Shown here piece after piece: positions 55,529 through 63,925 of a stretch of DNA of 64,000 nucleotides; positions within the stretch are counted from its first letter, which is position 1; each line of letters starts with the position of its first letter. This DNA comes from JAWPMV01 sp039819665 (lineage in GTDB: Bacteria; Bacteroidota; Bacteroidia; J057). Both the position numbers and the translations under genes were made by a program. The stretch is taken from positions 83,449-147,448 of the forward strand of contig JBCBRM010000013.1 in assembly GCA_039819665.1 (NCBI GenBank), in the 5' to 3' direction. The notes under the pieces are model-generated. The model was not told the origin of the DNA. It saw only the letters and a list, made by a program, of their open reading frames with translations, and did no database searches.

Positions 55529-55977
55529 ATGAAGTCTTTGCTCTCTTTTCTTCTTGCGATTTCCTTTTCCTCAATAGCATCCATTGCACAGGTTAAAATC
55601 ATTCTTGATACAGATCATTCAGCTGATCCTGATGATGTAGGCTGTAAGGCTATGCTACACAATATGGCTTCTTTAGGTGGATGTGAGATTTTGGCTATGA
55701 TCAATTCCTCTCACTATAAGCAATCCTCACTCAGCATCAATGCCATCAATCACTTATTGGGACCATGCACAATTTCTTTGGATTGCTGAAATCAGAGGGA
55801 GATCTGTTTAACCCTATGAGTGGAAAGGAATTGGTTTGGCAAAAAGTAAAGGTAGGCCTTACTATGGAAGGGGATTTTATTGAGGAGAAAGGCTATGGCC
55901 GAACCAACTGGGGCGAGCGGAGCAACTTTTCAGCTATACAGAATGGGCCTGCCTCAAAGAAAGTAGAAACCAAATAA
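55529..55977 (+). pseudogene. Truncated nucleoside-hydrolase-like gene, exported
   Basis: An 86-residue frame begins with a signal peptide (LLSFLLAISFSSIASIA) and the nucleoside-hydrolase calcium motif ILDTDHSADPDDVG, then INSSHYKQ and SLSINAINHLLG, typical of the first third of an inosine-uridine-preferring hydrolase of about 300 residues. It stops at 55789. A second frame (55765-55977) overlaps and continues with unrelated-looking sequence (FNPMSGKELVWQKVKVGLTME). The catalytic core after the first third is missing, so the gene is broken; whether the second piece was once part of it is uncertain. Confidence 0.65.
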
Positions 55978-56121
55978 TACCTCAGAAAATAGCAAGGATA
56001 TATCCAGAAAACCCGGGATAAGGAACTAATTGCCAAATAAAGCGAATCTACTTGGATTGATTTTCCCTGATGGAATATTTTAATTCGCACCATTCCTTTA
56101 CCCTAAGCTACCAACACAAAC

Positions 56122-56673
56122 ATGCCTGCCATACATATCAAAGAAGTAGGTCCGCAGCAACTGGATAAATTTCTCATTTATCTTGATGATCACCTAAAAG
56201 AAAATGGGAAGGAAGGTCCTCTGTTTCAGCCCTTATCCTCCTCACAACTTCTAGATGGAAGTATTCTGAGAAGAAAATTTGAGGGGAGTCTAGGAAAAAA
56301 AGTAGGCGAAAGAGGCTGGAGGAAACTTTGGCTGGCTATGAAAGAAGATGGAAAAATCGCAGGACATATAGATATCCGCGGACGTATGGAGCCCAATGCA
56401 GGACACCGGGTTTTATTGGGGATGGGAGTCGATAAAGGACATAGGAGAATGAATATTGGGCAAGATATGCTCAGCTTTGTCATAGCTTATTGTCAAAAGC
56501 ATCCAGATATAGCCTGGTTAGATTTGGAGGTGCTGGCAGAAAATCTTCCGGCAAAGAAACTCTATTTTAAACTGAATTTTCAGGAACTCTCTACAGTAGA
56601 TGATATGTTTCGGATTGAAGGTGAATCCTATGCATATACTTCTATGACCCTGCGGGTCGACTCAAGTGTTTAA
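56122..56673 (+). CDS. GNAT-family N-acetyltransferase
   Basis: 183 residues. The fold's acetyl-CoA pocket appears around VLLGMGVDKGHRRMNIGQDMLSF (motif A, with the RxxxIG-type loop), and beta-5/alpha-4 part WLDLEVLAENLPAKKLYFKLNF. Intact, unlike two broken GNAT genes nearby. Substrate unknown. Stand-alone. Confidence 0.88.
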   Translation: MPAIHIKEVGPQQLDKFLIYLDDHLKENGKEGPLFQPLSSSQLLDGSILRRKFEGSLGKKVGERGWRKLWLAMKEDGKIAGHIDIRGRMEPNAGHRVLLGMGVDKGHRRMNIGQDMLSFVIAYCQKHPDIAWLDLEVLAENLPAKKLYFKLNFQELSTVDDMFRIEGESYAYTSMTLRVDSSV

Positions 56674-56703
56674 GTCTATAAAAGGGCCTCAAAAAATCTA
56701 TCC

Positions 56704-57516
56704 ATGAAAAGAATATTTTACTCTGTTCTACTTCTGCTTTTTCTCCCGAACTACCCAACACTCTCTGCTCAAAGTATATTCGATAAGGCAGAAGCATGGC
56801 TCAAGGAAAATCATTTGCAAATTACCTATGCACATCAATTGGCCTGGTTTAAAGAAAGCCATATTACCTTTGTCCAGCCAGAATATGGAAGGGATATCAT
56901 TTTCGAAAATGTAAAGGCCAGGGATAATCCCCAGAGTTTTTCAATAGCGAGAGGGGAAATAGGAACCTCCCAATTCAGGGTAAATATCGGGCTTGAGTTA
57001 TCGAGAAAGTATTCAGTTTTTTTCTCGGGTACCCATCTAAATTACATTGTCCTGACAGATAATGAGTATTACCGAAACGGAATTTGGAATGGGGAAAGAG
57101 TTAGTGGAAGAGTCAGACTGGAAGATTATTTCGCCAAGCTTGAGCATTCGAATGGACTTAATACCTACAATCTCGGCTTGAAAAGAAATTTCTGGATTAG
57201 TACGGATAGCACTCGAAACCTTCAATGGGCACTTTCAGTTATGCCTCAAGTTGGTGCAGTTTTTACAGGTACACAAGCAGGAGTCTATAATTCACAACGA
57301 GTCTATGAGCATTATGACCCCGGAAATATTATAGCCGGATATAATTACGCACTTGATTTTGCTTCCAGCTGGATTTTTTTAAACCACCTGGAGCTTGCTG
57401 TAAATCTCAATTACTTTCAAATGTTGATTCGCAGAGCGAAACTTTCAGAAGACAGTTATGTAAGACAAAAACTCAGAGGATTCCAATATGGCCTGGGATT
57501 GGGCTATCGATTTTAA
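56704..57516 (+). CDS. Outer-membrane beta-barrel-type protein
   Basis: 270 residues. Signal peptide (1-22, ending LSA|QS). The mature part alternates hydrophobic and polar residues with aromatic ends (YSVFFSGTHLNYIVL, LQWALSVMPQVGAVF, LELAVNLNYFQMLI), and the C-terminus is GLGLGYRF, the aromatic final residue expected for a barrel recognised by the BAM complex. Probably an eight- to twelve-stranded barrel; function unknown. Confidence 0.75.
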   Translation: MKRIFYSVLLLLFLPNYPTLSAQSIFDKAEAWLKENHLQITYAHQLAWFKESHITFVQPEYGRDIIFENVKARDNPQSFSIARGEIGTSQFRVNIGLELSRKYSVFFSGTHLNYIVLTDNEYYRNGIWNGERVSGRVRLEDYFAKLEHSNGLNTYNLGLKRNFWISTDSTRNLQWALSVMPQVGAVFTGTQAGVYNSQRVYEHYDPGNIIAGYNYALDFASSWIFLNHLELAVNLNYFQMLIRRAKLSEDSYVRQKLRGFQYGLGLGYRF

Positions 57517-57593
57517 GCCTGGCTTGAGTTCTAATATTCCAGCTTCAACTGTAGCAGTTTATTAGTCCGGGTGTCTAATCCACAAAAATTTTT

Positions 57594-57917
57594 ATGAACC
57601 TAATCACCATAACTTTTATGATCCTGTGGCTAATCCTTCTTCATAGTTTTAGCTATAGACAAAACTCTGCAGACATCCGGACAGATCAAAATACTGTCCT
57701 GGCGGCAGTTCTATAAATGACCCCTTATGGAGATGGTAATAGTAAATAGATAGGACAAAAATTAAGGGTGTTTATCTCAAAAAAAGACACCGAAGGGAAC
57801 AAAATTTTTCTGGTAACGGAAGAAAATATCAACTACAAAGTTCCTTTTGGCTGGCGATTTTCTTCATTCAGTGATCTTGTACTTTTCTATGATTTGGGTT
57901 GTCATTCTTTTTGTTAA
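57594..57917 (+). pseudogene. Decayed small gene with two in-frame stops
   Basis: A single frame starting ATG 57594 (hydrophobic N-terminal segment MILWLILLHSF) runs to TAA 57915-57917 but contains TAA at 57714 and TAG at 57747. Between and after the stops the sequence stays protein-like (LRVFISKKDTEGNKIFLVTEE, KVPFGWRFSSFSDLVLFYDL). An exported or membrane protein of about 105 residues is the likely ancestor; no family is recognised. Confidence 0.45.
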
Positions 57918-57941
57918 AATTGTGGATTGAATGACTCCAAA

Positions 57942-58451
57942 ATGGATGAGCATAAATATGTAATAAACTTGCTTCCCTACCACCTTGCGATTAAAGATTT
58001 TGATTACAATGCAGTAGTTGATTGGGCGACAGATAGGGTCTCGAAAGGACATGAAACGGAAGGTATACTCATGTTGGCTACTTTCTCGAAACCGGTTTCA
58101 ACCTACGAAATCAAACCTTATATCAGGGCCTATTTACGGGAGCAAAAGCTTGAAGAAGTTGAGGGGGAGCTAGCTTTTTTTGCCTTGATTCGTTATTACA
58201 TGTACGAAATACTAGATGGGAGAGAAATCCGAAAAGTAATAAAAGGCCTCTATGACTTGTATTTTCATGAAGAACAGTTTGGACAGGGCAAAGACTTAGG
58301 GCTCGTAGAATTTTATCTCTTACAACATGCATGGGATGATCTGCAATTTGCGCAGCTTACCTATTATTATGAAAATGCGACATTAGAAAACATCTCGTCA
58401 ATTTGCAAAGAGAAAGCCCAGGAGTGGTTGGAGAAATATGGAGAAAAATAA
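57942..58451 (+). CDS. Cytoplasmic protein of unknown function
   Basis: 169 residues from ATG 57942 (a TTG five codons earlier is possible). The sequence is mostly helical and acidic (AVVDWATDRVSKGHETEGIL, YIRAYLREQKLEEVEGELAFFALIRYYMYEILDG, AQEWLEKYGEK). No family is recognised. It is intact, in contrast to the broken gene immediately upstream. Confidence 0.65.
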   Translation: MDEHKYVINLLPYHLAIKDFDYNAVVDWATDRVSKGHETEGILMLATFSKPVSTYEIKPYIRAYLREQKLEEVEGELAFFALIRYYMYEILDGREIRKVIKGLYDLYFHEEQFGQGKDLGLVEFYLLQHAWDDLQFAQLTYYYENATLENISSICKEKAQEWLEKYGEK

Positions 58452-58538
58452 TCTCCTTAACTTGTACTTTTGGCTTGCACTTGTACCTGTTTCAGACTAA
58501 AGGAGAGGTCTGAAAAGCTGATTAAACAATACTGCTAA

Positions 58539-58859
58539 ATGAAAGAAAAAATCTATATCCTTAGCCTTTGGGCAGTCTGCCTCCTTTTTGCCTCCATATT
58601 TATCATAGTCGTCGTGCCTCCGATTATTGAAAATCCTGATATCATAGGAGCTTTCTCTGCGGGCTTTGTCAATCCCTACTCGAGTGGCTATTCGGCGGAC
58701 GTTATTTGCTGCTGGTTGATCCTTTGTATCTGGGTGATCTATGAATCGGCCAAGGTCAAATATGGCTGGCTTTGCCTTATTCTGGGCTTTGTTCCGGGAG
58801 TTGCGGTAGGCTTTGGCTTGTATTTGATATTGAGACATAGGCAACTATCAAGTGGTTGA
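58539..58859 (+). CDS. DUF2834 family membrane protein
   Basis: 106 residues. Three membrane helices: IYILSLWAVCLLFASIFIIVV, DVICCWLILCIWVIYESAKV and WLCLILGFVPGVAVGFGLYLIL. The spacing, the segment GAFSAGFVNPYSSGYSADV between helices 1 and 2, and the terminal LRHR match DUF2834. Function is unknown. Stand-alone. Confidence 0.85.
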   Translation: MKEKIYILSLWAVCLLFASIFIIVVVPPIIENPDIIGAFSAGFVNPYSSGYSADVICCWLILCIWVIYESAKVKYGWLCLILGFVPGVAVGFGLYLILRHRQLSSG

Positions 58860-58901
58860 GATATATACAAACTCTATAATGTTCGAGCTGTCCAATGGCC
58901 C

Positions 58902-59362
58902 ATGATGATTAGAAAAGCACTACAAAGCGATATCTTCCGAATTATGGAAATCTGGTTGGACTTTATGCATTACCTCCGTGGGATCAATTCCGATTATTAT
59001 GCCCTTTCAGCTTCTCAAGCTGCTTTCTCGGATTTTTTAGAGGAAAGTCTAGCGTTGGAAGAAAGAAGAATTTTTGTTGCAGAACAGAAAGGAGTACTTC
59101 TGGGTTTTTTGTGAGCTTTTATCGACCCTATGCCTGAGTGGTCCTGTGAAGAGAAAATCGGCCTAATCCGGTATTTGGTAGTCAAACAAGGCTCTAGGAA
59201 AAAAGGTATTGGACAGCAACTATTTGCTCAAATACTCAAATGGTTCAGAGAAGAAGAAAAAGTCGCGTAGAATTAGATGTTTTGGAAGGAATTCCCGCGG
59301 GTGATTTTTTGGAGAAGCAAGGATTTCGGAAATTGATGGACAGAAAATTCTTATTGATATAA
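58902..59362 (+). pseudogene. GNAT acetyltransferase remnant with stop and frameshift
   Basis: The frame from ATG 58902 (MMIRKALQSDIFRIMEIW) reaches TGA at 59112-59114, continues without a break as AFIDPMPEWSCEEKIGLIRYLVV and GSRKKGIGQQLFAQIL (acetyl-CoA loop), then changes frame in the A-run near 59256-59261 and continues as RVELDVLEGIPAGDFLEKQGF to TAA 59360-59362. All pieces together form a typical ~150-residue GNAT protein. The TAA shares bases with the next gene's ATG, suggesting former translational coupling. Confidence 0.82.
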
Positions 59363-59790
59363 TGAACGATTTACAACTCACAACAAACCCAGCAGTCGAA
59401 GAAGTATTCGACAAATACCCCAAAGCGATTCGACCCAAAATTGAAAAGCTACGTAGCCTGATCCTGGAAGCTGCAAAAGAATTAGAAGCTGTCAACAAAC
59501 TGGAAGAAACCCTTAAATGGGGAGAACCCAGTTACCTGACCAAAACCGGAAGTACCATACGCATCGATTGGAAGGAAAAGGCCCCCGATCAATATGCCAT
59601 GTATTTCAAATGTACCAGCAAATTGGTTCCCAGCTTTCGTACTGCTTACGAAGAAGTATTTTCCTTTGAAGGCAACCGCGCCATCGTCTTCCAAATGGAA
59701 GACACAGTACCGGAAAAAGAATTGAAGGAGTGTATCAAAGCCGGACTAACGTACCATAAGGTGAAACATCTGCCTTTATTGGGGCTGTAG
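59362..59790 (+). CDS. DUF1801 (YdhG-like) domain protein
   Basis: 142 residues. The family pattern EVFDKYPKAIRPKIEKLRSLI, LEETLKWGEPSYLTKTGSTIRIDWK and YAMYFKCTSKLVPSF is complete. DUF1801 proteins are small cytoplasmic proteins with an iron-chaperone-like fold (frataxin-related) and no firmly established role. ATG 59362 overlaps the stop of the upstream broken GNAT gene. Confidence 0.88.
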   Translation: MNDLQLTTNPAVEEVFDKYPKAIRPKIEKLRSLILEAAKELEAVNKLEETLKWGEPSYLTKTGSTIRIDWKEKAPDQYAMYFKCTSKLVPSFRTAYEEVFSFEGNRAIVFQMEDTVPEKELKECIKAGLTYHKVKHLPLLGL

Positions 59791-59821
59791 TGGATATGAG
59801 AGTATAAACCGAAATCCAGTA

Positions 59822-60307
59822 ATGGAAATACTCCAATCAATATTCTTCCCTCTTATCGAGCGCTGGCAACTCCGAAACCATCAGGGCCAATCTCGTCCCT
59901 CTAACTTTTCGCATCCTAAACGAAATGATGCTTTCTACAAAAAGTTAGAAGCTGCCTTACTCCCGTATTTTAAAGAGAAATCGTTTGAAAAAATCAGGAA
60001 ACGAAAATTCATAAAAGAAGAAAAGGGTCTTATCCACTTTTATGAACTGGGGCTTAGTAAAAAATGTAATAGTCTAGTCATAGATTTTGGTTGGATTGAT
60101 CCAGCTAAACACTCTATAGAAAAACTAAAAAGGAAACACACTTTTTCCTCATTTGCCCGTAAACATAATAGACTATCTCCAGAATTTTGGGAATATGACT
60201 ATCAATACCCTGTCAGGAAGTCGGACGACAGAGATGAGAAAATTATTTCAGAAATAAAAGCATTACTGGAATCCGGCTTTCACCAAAAATTCTGGGAGGA
60301 AGTGTAG
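59822..60307 (+). CDS. Protein of unknown function
   Basis: 161 residues, basic in the middle (FEKIRKRKFIKEEKGLIHFYELG, KLKRKHTFSSFARKHNRL) and acidic near the end. No signal or membrane segment; no family is recognised, though the layout (N-terminal helices, a beta-rich middle NSLVIDFGWIDPAKHS) recalls DUF4304-like domains. Intact frame in a gene-decay region. Confidence 0.6.
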   Translation: MEILQSIFFPLIERWQLRNHQGQSRPSNFSHPKRNDAFYKKLEAALLPYFKEKSFEKIRKRKFIKEEKGLIHFYELGLSKKCNSLVIDFGWIDPAKHSIEKLKRKHTFSSFARKHNRLSPEFWEYDYQYPVRKSDDRDEKIISEIKALLESGFHQKFWEEV

Positions 60308-60503
60308 AGGATGACTTTGGGCATCCCTAACCCCTCCAGGCTAGCCCGGTTCCCCGTTCTTGTACAAGCAATGGGAGGGAGCAATTCCTAACTAATCTAT
60401 GCCACAGCGGGAACTCCAGTGAATCATAGCATCAAGGGAGTGATGGCCTGCGGCGGTGGGTTCCCTAACAAAATACTATCTTTAGTATTCTACATCCTGG
60501 GTT
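60308..60503. other. Non-coding stretch
   Basis: About 200 bp with short frames on both strands and no codon-like pattern or motif; possibly gene debris. Nothing further is seen. Confidence 0.4.
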
Positions 60504-60939
60504 ATGACCGAACTACGCCTAATCCTGAGCTGTTTATTGTGCTCCCTTTTTTTCTTTTTCTCCCTTCCTTTATTCGCTCAGCATTCATTTTGCCATTGCT
60601 TGATTGAGTATAGTATTTCGGAGAAAAAAGTGCTCCGACAAATTGACTTAGTGGTACCCGATTTTGTCGAAAATATTCCACTTGAAGAGTATCCTTTTGA
60701 AGCTGCTCATCATGGAATTGGTTTAGCAAAAAAGTGGCGCATACATAAGCCTTGCAGGAACGATTTCCAATTATGTAGCCATTTACACTTTCCCCGAAGT
60801 CGAAAAAGTCAAGATTCTGGAAACAGGCAAAGAACCCCGCTGGATTACAGATAGTTTTGAGGGAGACCTTTTTTTGTCAATACGAGAAAATCTGATAAAG
60901 TATACAGTAGCAAGCTGTATCTTCGAACTCAAATTCTGA
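60504..60939 (+). pseudogene. Exported protein gene broken by a frameshift in an A6 run
   Basis: The first frame (MTELRLILSCLLCSLFFFFS, signal peptide ending LFA|Q) reads to about residue 77 (HHGIGLAKK). In the A6 run at 60728-60733 the sensible reading moves one base on, continuing SGAYISLAGTISNYVAIYTFP, VKILETGKEPRWITDSFEGDLFLSI and ending ELKF* at 60939. Restoring one frame would give about 145 residues. Family unknown. It may be a true mutation or a sequencing error in the homopolymer. Confidence 0.65.
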
Positions 60940-60942
60940 TAC

Positions 60943-62148
60943 ATGAAGCCTGTTTTATTTCTAATCCTTAGTTTTCTGTTGGTATGGAGTCCTGTTTTAG
61001 GACAAACGGATAGCGTTCGCCTCTTTGTTTTTGGGCATAGCCTCATCGATCATAGACCTCCGACTATCCCCACGCCAAGTGATGAAACGACCATTCTGCA
61101 TTGGATGCAGGAAATCGCGGCTGAAGCAGGCTATGGTTTTGCTGCAGGCGGACAGTATGGGTTTTTACCCCAGCATGACAATCTCCCTCCCATTTCCCAA
61201 TGGGGCTATGACCAGGTTCCCGGGGTATGGGATATGGATATAGAACCCTTTTCAGCAGCAGAAATTAATACTGTGATGCTGACTGTAGCAAATTTCATCC
61301 AGTATCAGCCTTCACATCTTCCGCATCCCTTAGACAATAGTACTACTGTCTTACAATCTACTGAGACCATTTTTGATTGGGTCGATCAGCAGGAAGATAG
61401 TGTCCGCTTTTATATCTATGTCAACTGGCCGGAAATGGATCTGCAAAACGCCTTCCCTCCTAATCTCCCACAGGCATCTGAGGTCCTTGATTTTCATAAC
61501 CAGACTACTGGCAGCTTTTTGGATTGGTGGACGGAGTATCAGGATAGTATGCTAGTTTCCCGTCCCCAGTTTCAGGTTCGACTGATTCCGGTAGGCCCTA
61601 TCATTTCAAAAATCCTGAGAGATCAAATCCCTGGGCAAATTCCTTTTGACGAACTTTATGAGGATTCTGATCCGCATGGCAGGGCCAGTTTGTATTTTCT
61701 GGCGAGCATGATCAGTTATATGGCGATTTATCAGGAAGAAATACCAGCATCCTATATGGCCGGTTCTATTGTACATCCCGTGATACGAGATAATCTCGAG
61801 ATCATACGCGAATTTATGTGGGCAGAGCTCAATAATTTTCAGGCTCCGAATGGAGAAAGCAGGGTCTTCTTTGAGGAGACAGCTGCTAGTATTAATAGTA
61901 ATCCTTTCCCCGAAAATGATATTCATGTTTTTCCCAATCCAGCTTTGCATTCCATGCGTTTAGAGGGCATATGGAAAGGATTGGAGTTAGAAATATTGGA
62001 TATGCAGGGAAGAATTCTACTGAATAAAAAAATTGATTCCGCTAAGCTTGAAATCGATGTGGGAGATTTCTCCGCAGGCATGTATCTTATCCGCTTTTAT
62101 GATTCTGGAACCAATACTTTTCTGACCAGAAAGTGGATAAAGAACTAG
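60943..62148 (+). CDS. Secreted SGNH-hydrolase-like protein with T9SS sorting domain
   Basis: 401 residues. Signal peptide (1-20, VLG|Q). The SGNH-like block I is FGHSL (Ser33), and DPHGR supplies Asp243 and His245, spaced like the catalytic DxxH; a loop with several tyrosines and tryptophans separates them. Blocks II and III (the GN residues) are not obvious. The last ~75 residues, starting FPENDIHVFPNPA and ending MYLIRFYDSGTNTFLTRKWIKN, are a type A sorting domain, so the protein should be exported by the T9SS. Substrate unknown; an esterase/deacetylase is the family expectation. Confidence 0.8.
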   Translation: MKPVLFLILSFLLVWSPVLGQTDSVRLFVFGHSLIDHRPPTIPTPSDETTILHWMQEIAAEAGYGFAAGGQYGFLPQHDNLPPISQWGYDQVPGVWDMDIEPFSAAEINTVMLTVANFIQYQPSHLPHPLDNSTTVLQSTETIFDWVDQQEDSVRFYIYVNWPEMDLQNAFPPNLPQASEVLDFHNQTTGSFLDWWTEYQDSMLVSRPQFQVRLIPVGPIISKILRDQIPGQIPFDELYEDSDPHGRASLYFLASMISYMAIYQEEIPASYMAGSIVHPVIRDNLEIIREFMWAELNNFQAPNGESRVFFEETAASINSNPFPENDIHVFPNPALHSMRLEGIWKGLELEILDMQGRILLNKKIDSAKLEIDVGDFSAGMYLIRFYDSGTNTFLTRKWIKN

Positions 62149-62201
62149 GAAGGAATTTCTCATATAGATTGGGTAAATTAGGATAGCCTAATTCTATTGA
62201 G

Positions 62202-63287
62202 ATGAAGTTTTTTTGTTCTATTCTACTTTGTTTACTCATCCTTTCCTGTTCTACCAAAGTACCTCAACTTCCGGATAAGTCTATGTCCAAAGTTGAACGG
62301 ATGGAAAAGTACCTGAGTGACTTTGAAAAAGCAGGTTTCTCAGGTTCAGTTTTGGTAGCCGAAAAAGGGGAAATTCTTTTGCGGAAAGGGTATGGAGAGA
62401 GTGATCAGGGGAAAGGGGTCCCGAATAAGCCAGAGACAATTTTTGATATGGGGTCGATCTCCAAGCAGTTTACTGCTGCTGCTATTCTTAAGTTGGAGAT
62501 GCAAGGCAGGCTAAAAGTCGAGGATAAGGCTTCGAAATTTTTGCCGGAACTGGATGGGCAAAGAAAAGACATTACGATCCACCAACTTCTGACACATACA
62601 GCAGGTCTACCAGATGCACTTGGATCAGATGAAGAATTGATTTCCCGCAAAGATTATTTCCAAAGACTTAACGGGCGAAACTTATTGCAGGCAGCAGGCG
62701 AAAAGCATCTGTATTCCAATATCGGCTATACCTTATTGGCTTTGATCATTGAGGAGCAAGGGGGGATGAGATACGAAGACTTTCTTCGGAAAGAACTCTT
62801 TCTTCCATCCAGAATGGAACAAACAGGATATATCCTCCCTGAGTGGAAAACGGATGAAATGGCACATGGCTATCGCAATAATACTGATACAGGCTTACCG
62901 ACTGAGCAAAATTGGGATAAAGACGGACCGGGCCTACACCTAAAAGGAAATGGAGGCTTGCTTTCTAATGTAGATGATATGTACAAATGGCACCTGGCTT
63001 TATCTGGAGAAAAGATTCTTTCAGAAGCGGCAAAAAAGAAGTTTTATACCCGCCATACCCCCGAAGAAGGAGGCCGTACTTTTTATGGATATGGTTGGGC
63101 CATCTTTCCGACGCGATGGGATTCAGAACTCATCACACACAATGGAGGTAATGGCATCTTCTTCGCAGATTTCCTAAGATTCATCGAAGAAGATGTTTGT
63201 ATTATTTTTTTCACCAATGCAGGAAATCGAGACGTGGAAAGAATCGCATTTCGGCTAGCAAGGGTGATGTTTGAGGAAAAATACTAA
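62202..63287 (+). CDS. Serine hydrolase of the beta-lactamase/class C PBP family, lipoprotein
   Basis: 361 residues. Lipobox LSC with Cys16. Catalytic motifs in order: Ser85-I-S-Lys88 (SxxK), Tyr171-Ser-Asn173 (YxN), and HNGGNG (the KTG-equivalent HxG) near residue 312. The arrangement is that of the beta-lactamase/transpeptidase-like S12 family, which in Bacteroidota contains esterases, D-aminopeptidases and carboxypeptidases; true beta-lactamase activity cannot be assumed. Its stop overlaps the converging SH3 gene by 4 bp. Confidence 0.92.
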   Translation: MKFFCSILLCLLILSCSTKVPQLPDKSMSKVERMEKYLSDFEKAGFSGSVLVAEKGEILLRKGYGESDQGKGVPNKPETIFDMGSISKQFTAAAILKLEMQGRLKVEDKASKFLPELDGQRKDITIHQLLTHTAGLPDALGSDEELISRKDYFQRLNGRNLLQAAGEKHLYSNIGYTLLALIIEEQGGMRYEDFLRKELFLPSRMEQTGYILPEWKTDEMAHGYRNNTDTGLPTEQNWDKDGPGLHLKGNGGLLSNVDDMYKWHLALSGEKILSEAAKKKFYTRHTPEEGGRTFYGYGWAIFPTRWDSELITHNGGNGIFFADFLRFIEEDVCIIFFTNAGNRDVERIAFRLARVMFEEKY

Positions 63288-63925
63288 TCTGCGATACCCA
63301 AATCAGTGATGCGAAAGGCTTCTGGATTATCTTTATCTGGCTTTATCGTAACACTATGTCCGCTGCCCTCACCTCGATAGTAATAGGAAATCTCAGCAAT
63401 TATTCCTTCTACTCTTTTTGCACTCATCTCATCACTCCAGGCATATTCCGCTTTATCAGGGTTTTCAAATTTATCTTCTGACTTATTACTAGTCGGAGGA
63501 AAGTACAGTTTGGGAGGAATCCTAAATAGTTGTTTGGCAACCAGAAAAGCATCTTCCCATTCACATTCGTGGAGGATAATCGCCTCTTCAAACTGGAAAT
63601 AGCCATCATAATCACGTTCGGTTTTTTCATAATAAACCAGATGACCATCGCTCCTTAATTTATCTACGTATTTACGAGCTTCCATATTTTTTTCTGGAGC
63701 CCGGTATTTGTTGAGATAGCCTTCAAAAGCATATCCAGTATAGCCACCGTAACTTAATTTAGCCATTCCGCCTGTAAGCCCATCAACTACTAGCGATTGG
63801 TCTTCAGCATGATGAATCAGTTCGACTTTTGCCCCATACGGGATTTTGATCAATTTATTGTAGCTGAGCTCTGGGCCGTCCCGCATATTTAAGCCATTAG
63901 GGGCATATACATACAGATACTTCAC
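63284..63925 (-). CDS. Bacterial SH3-domain protein, start uncertain
   Basis: 213 residues from a GTG codon at 63925. SH3b domain at the N-terminus: YAPNGLNMRDGPELSYNKLIKIPYGAKVEL, TGYAFEGYL. A charged C-terminal part of about 130 residues follows (YYEKTERDYDGYFQFEEAIILHECEWEDAFLVAKQLF). The frame is open further upstream to a stop at 63983, with KASKKKQGEDEVKYLYVY before the GTG and no ATG, so the true start or an upstream signal may lie in another frame or be lost. SH3b domains bind peptidoglycan or proteins; here the role is unknown. Confidence 0.75.
   Translation of the reverse strand: MKYLYVYAPNGLNMRDGPELSYNKLIKIPYGAKVELIHHAEDQSLVVDGLTGGMAKLSYGGYTGYAFEGYLNKYRAPEKNMEARKYVDKLRSDGHLVYYEKTERDYDGYFQFEEAIILHECEWEDAFLVAKQLFRIPPKLYFPPTSNKSEDKFENPDKAEYAWSDEMSAKRVEGIIAEISYYYRGEGSGHSVTIKPDKDNPEAFRITDLGIAD

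Noticed and set aside
52039..59362. TGA read as an amino acid (alternative code or selenocysteine)
   Set aside because: Many intact genes in the window end at TGA, for example the HTCS and the fucosidase, and no SECIS-like structure was seen, so the in-frame TGAs are better taken as nonsense mutations.
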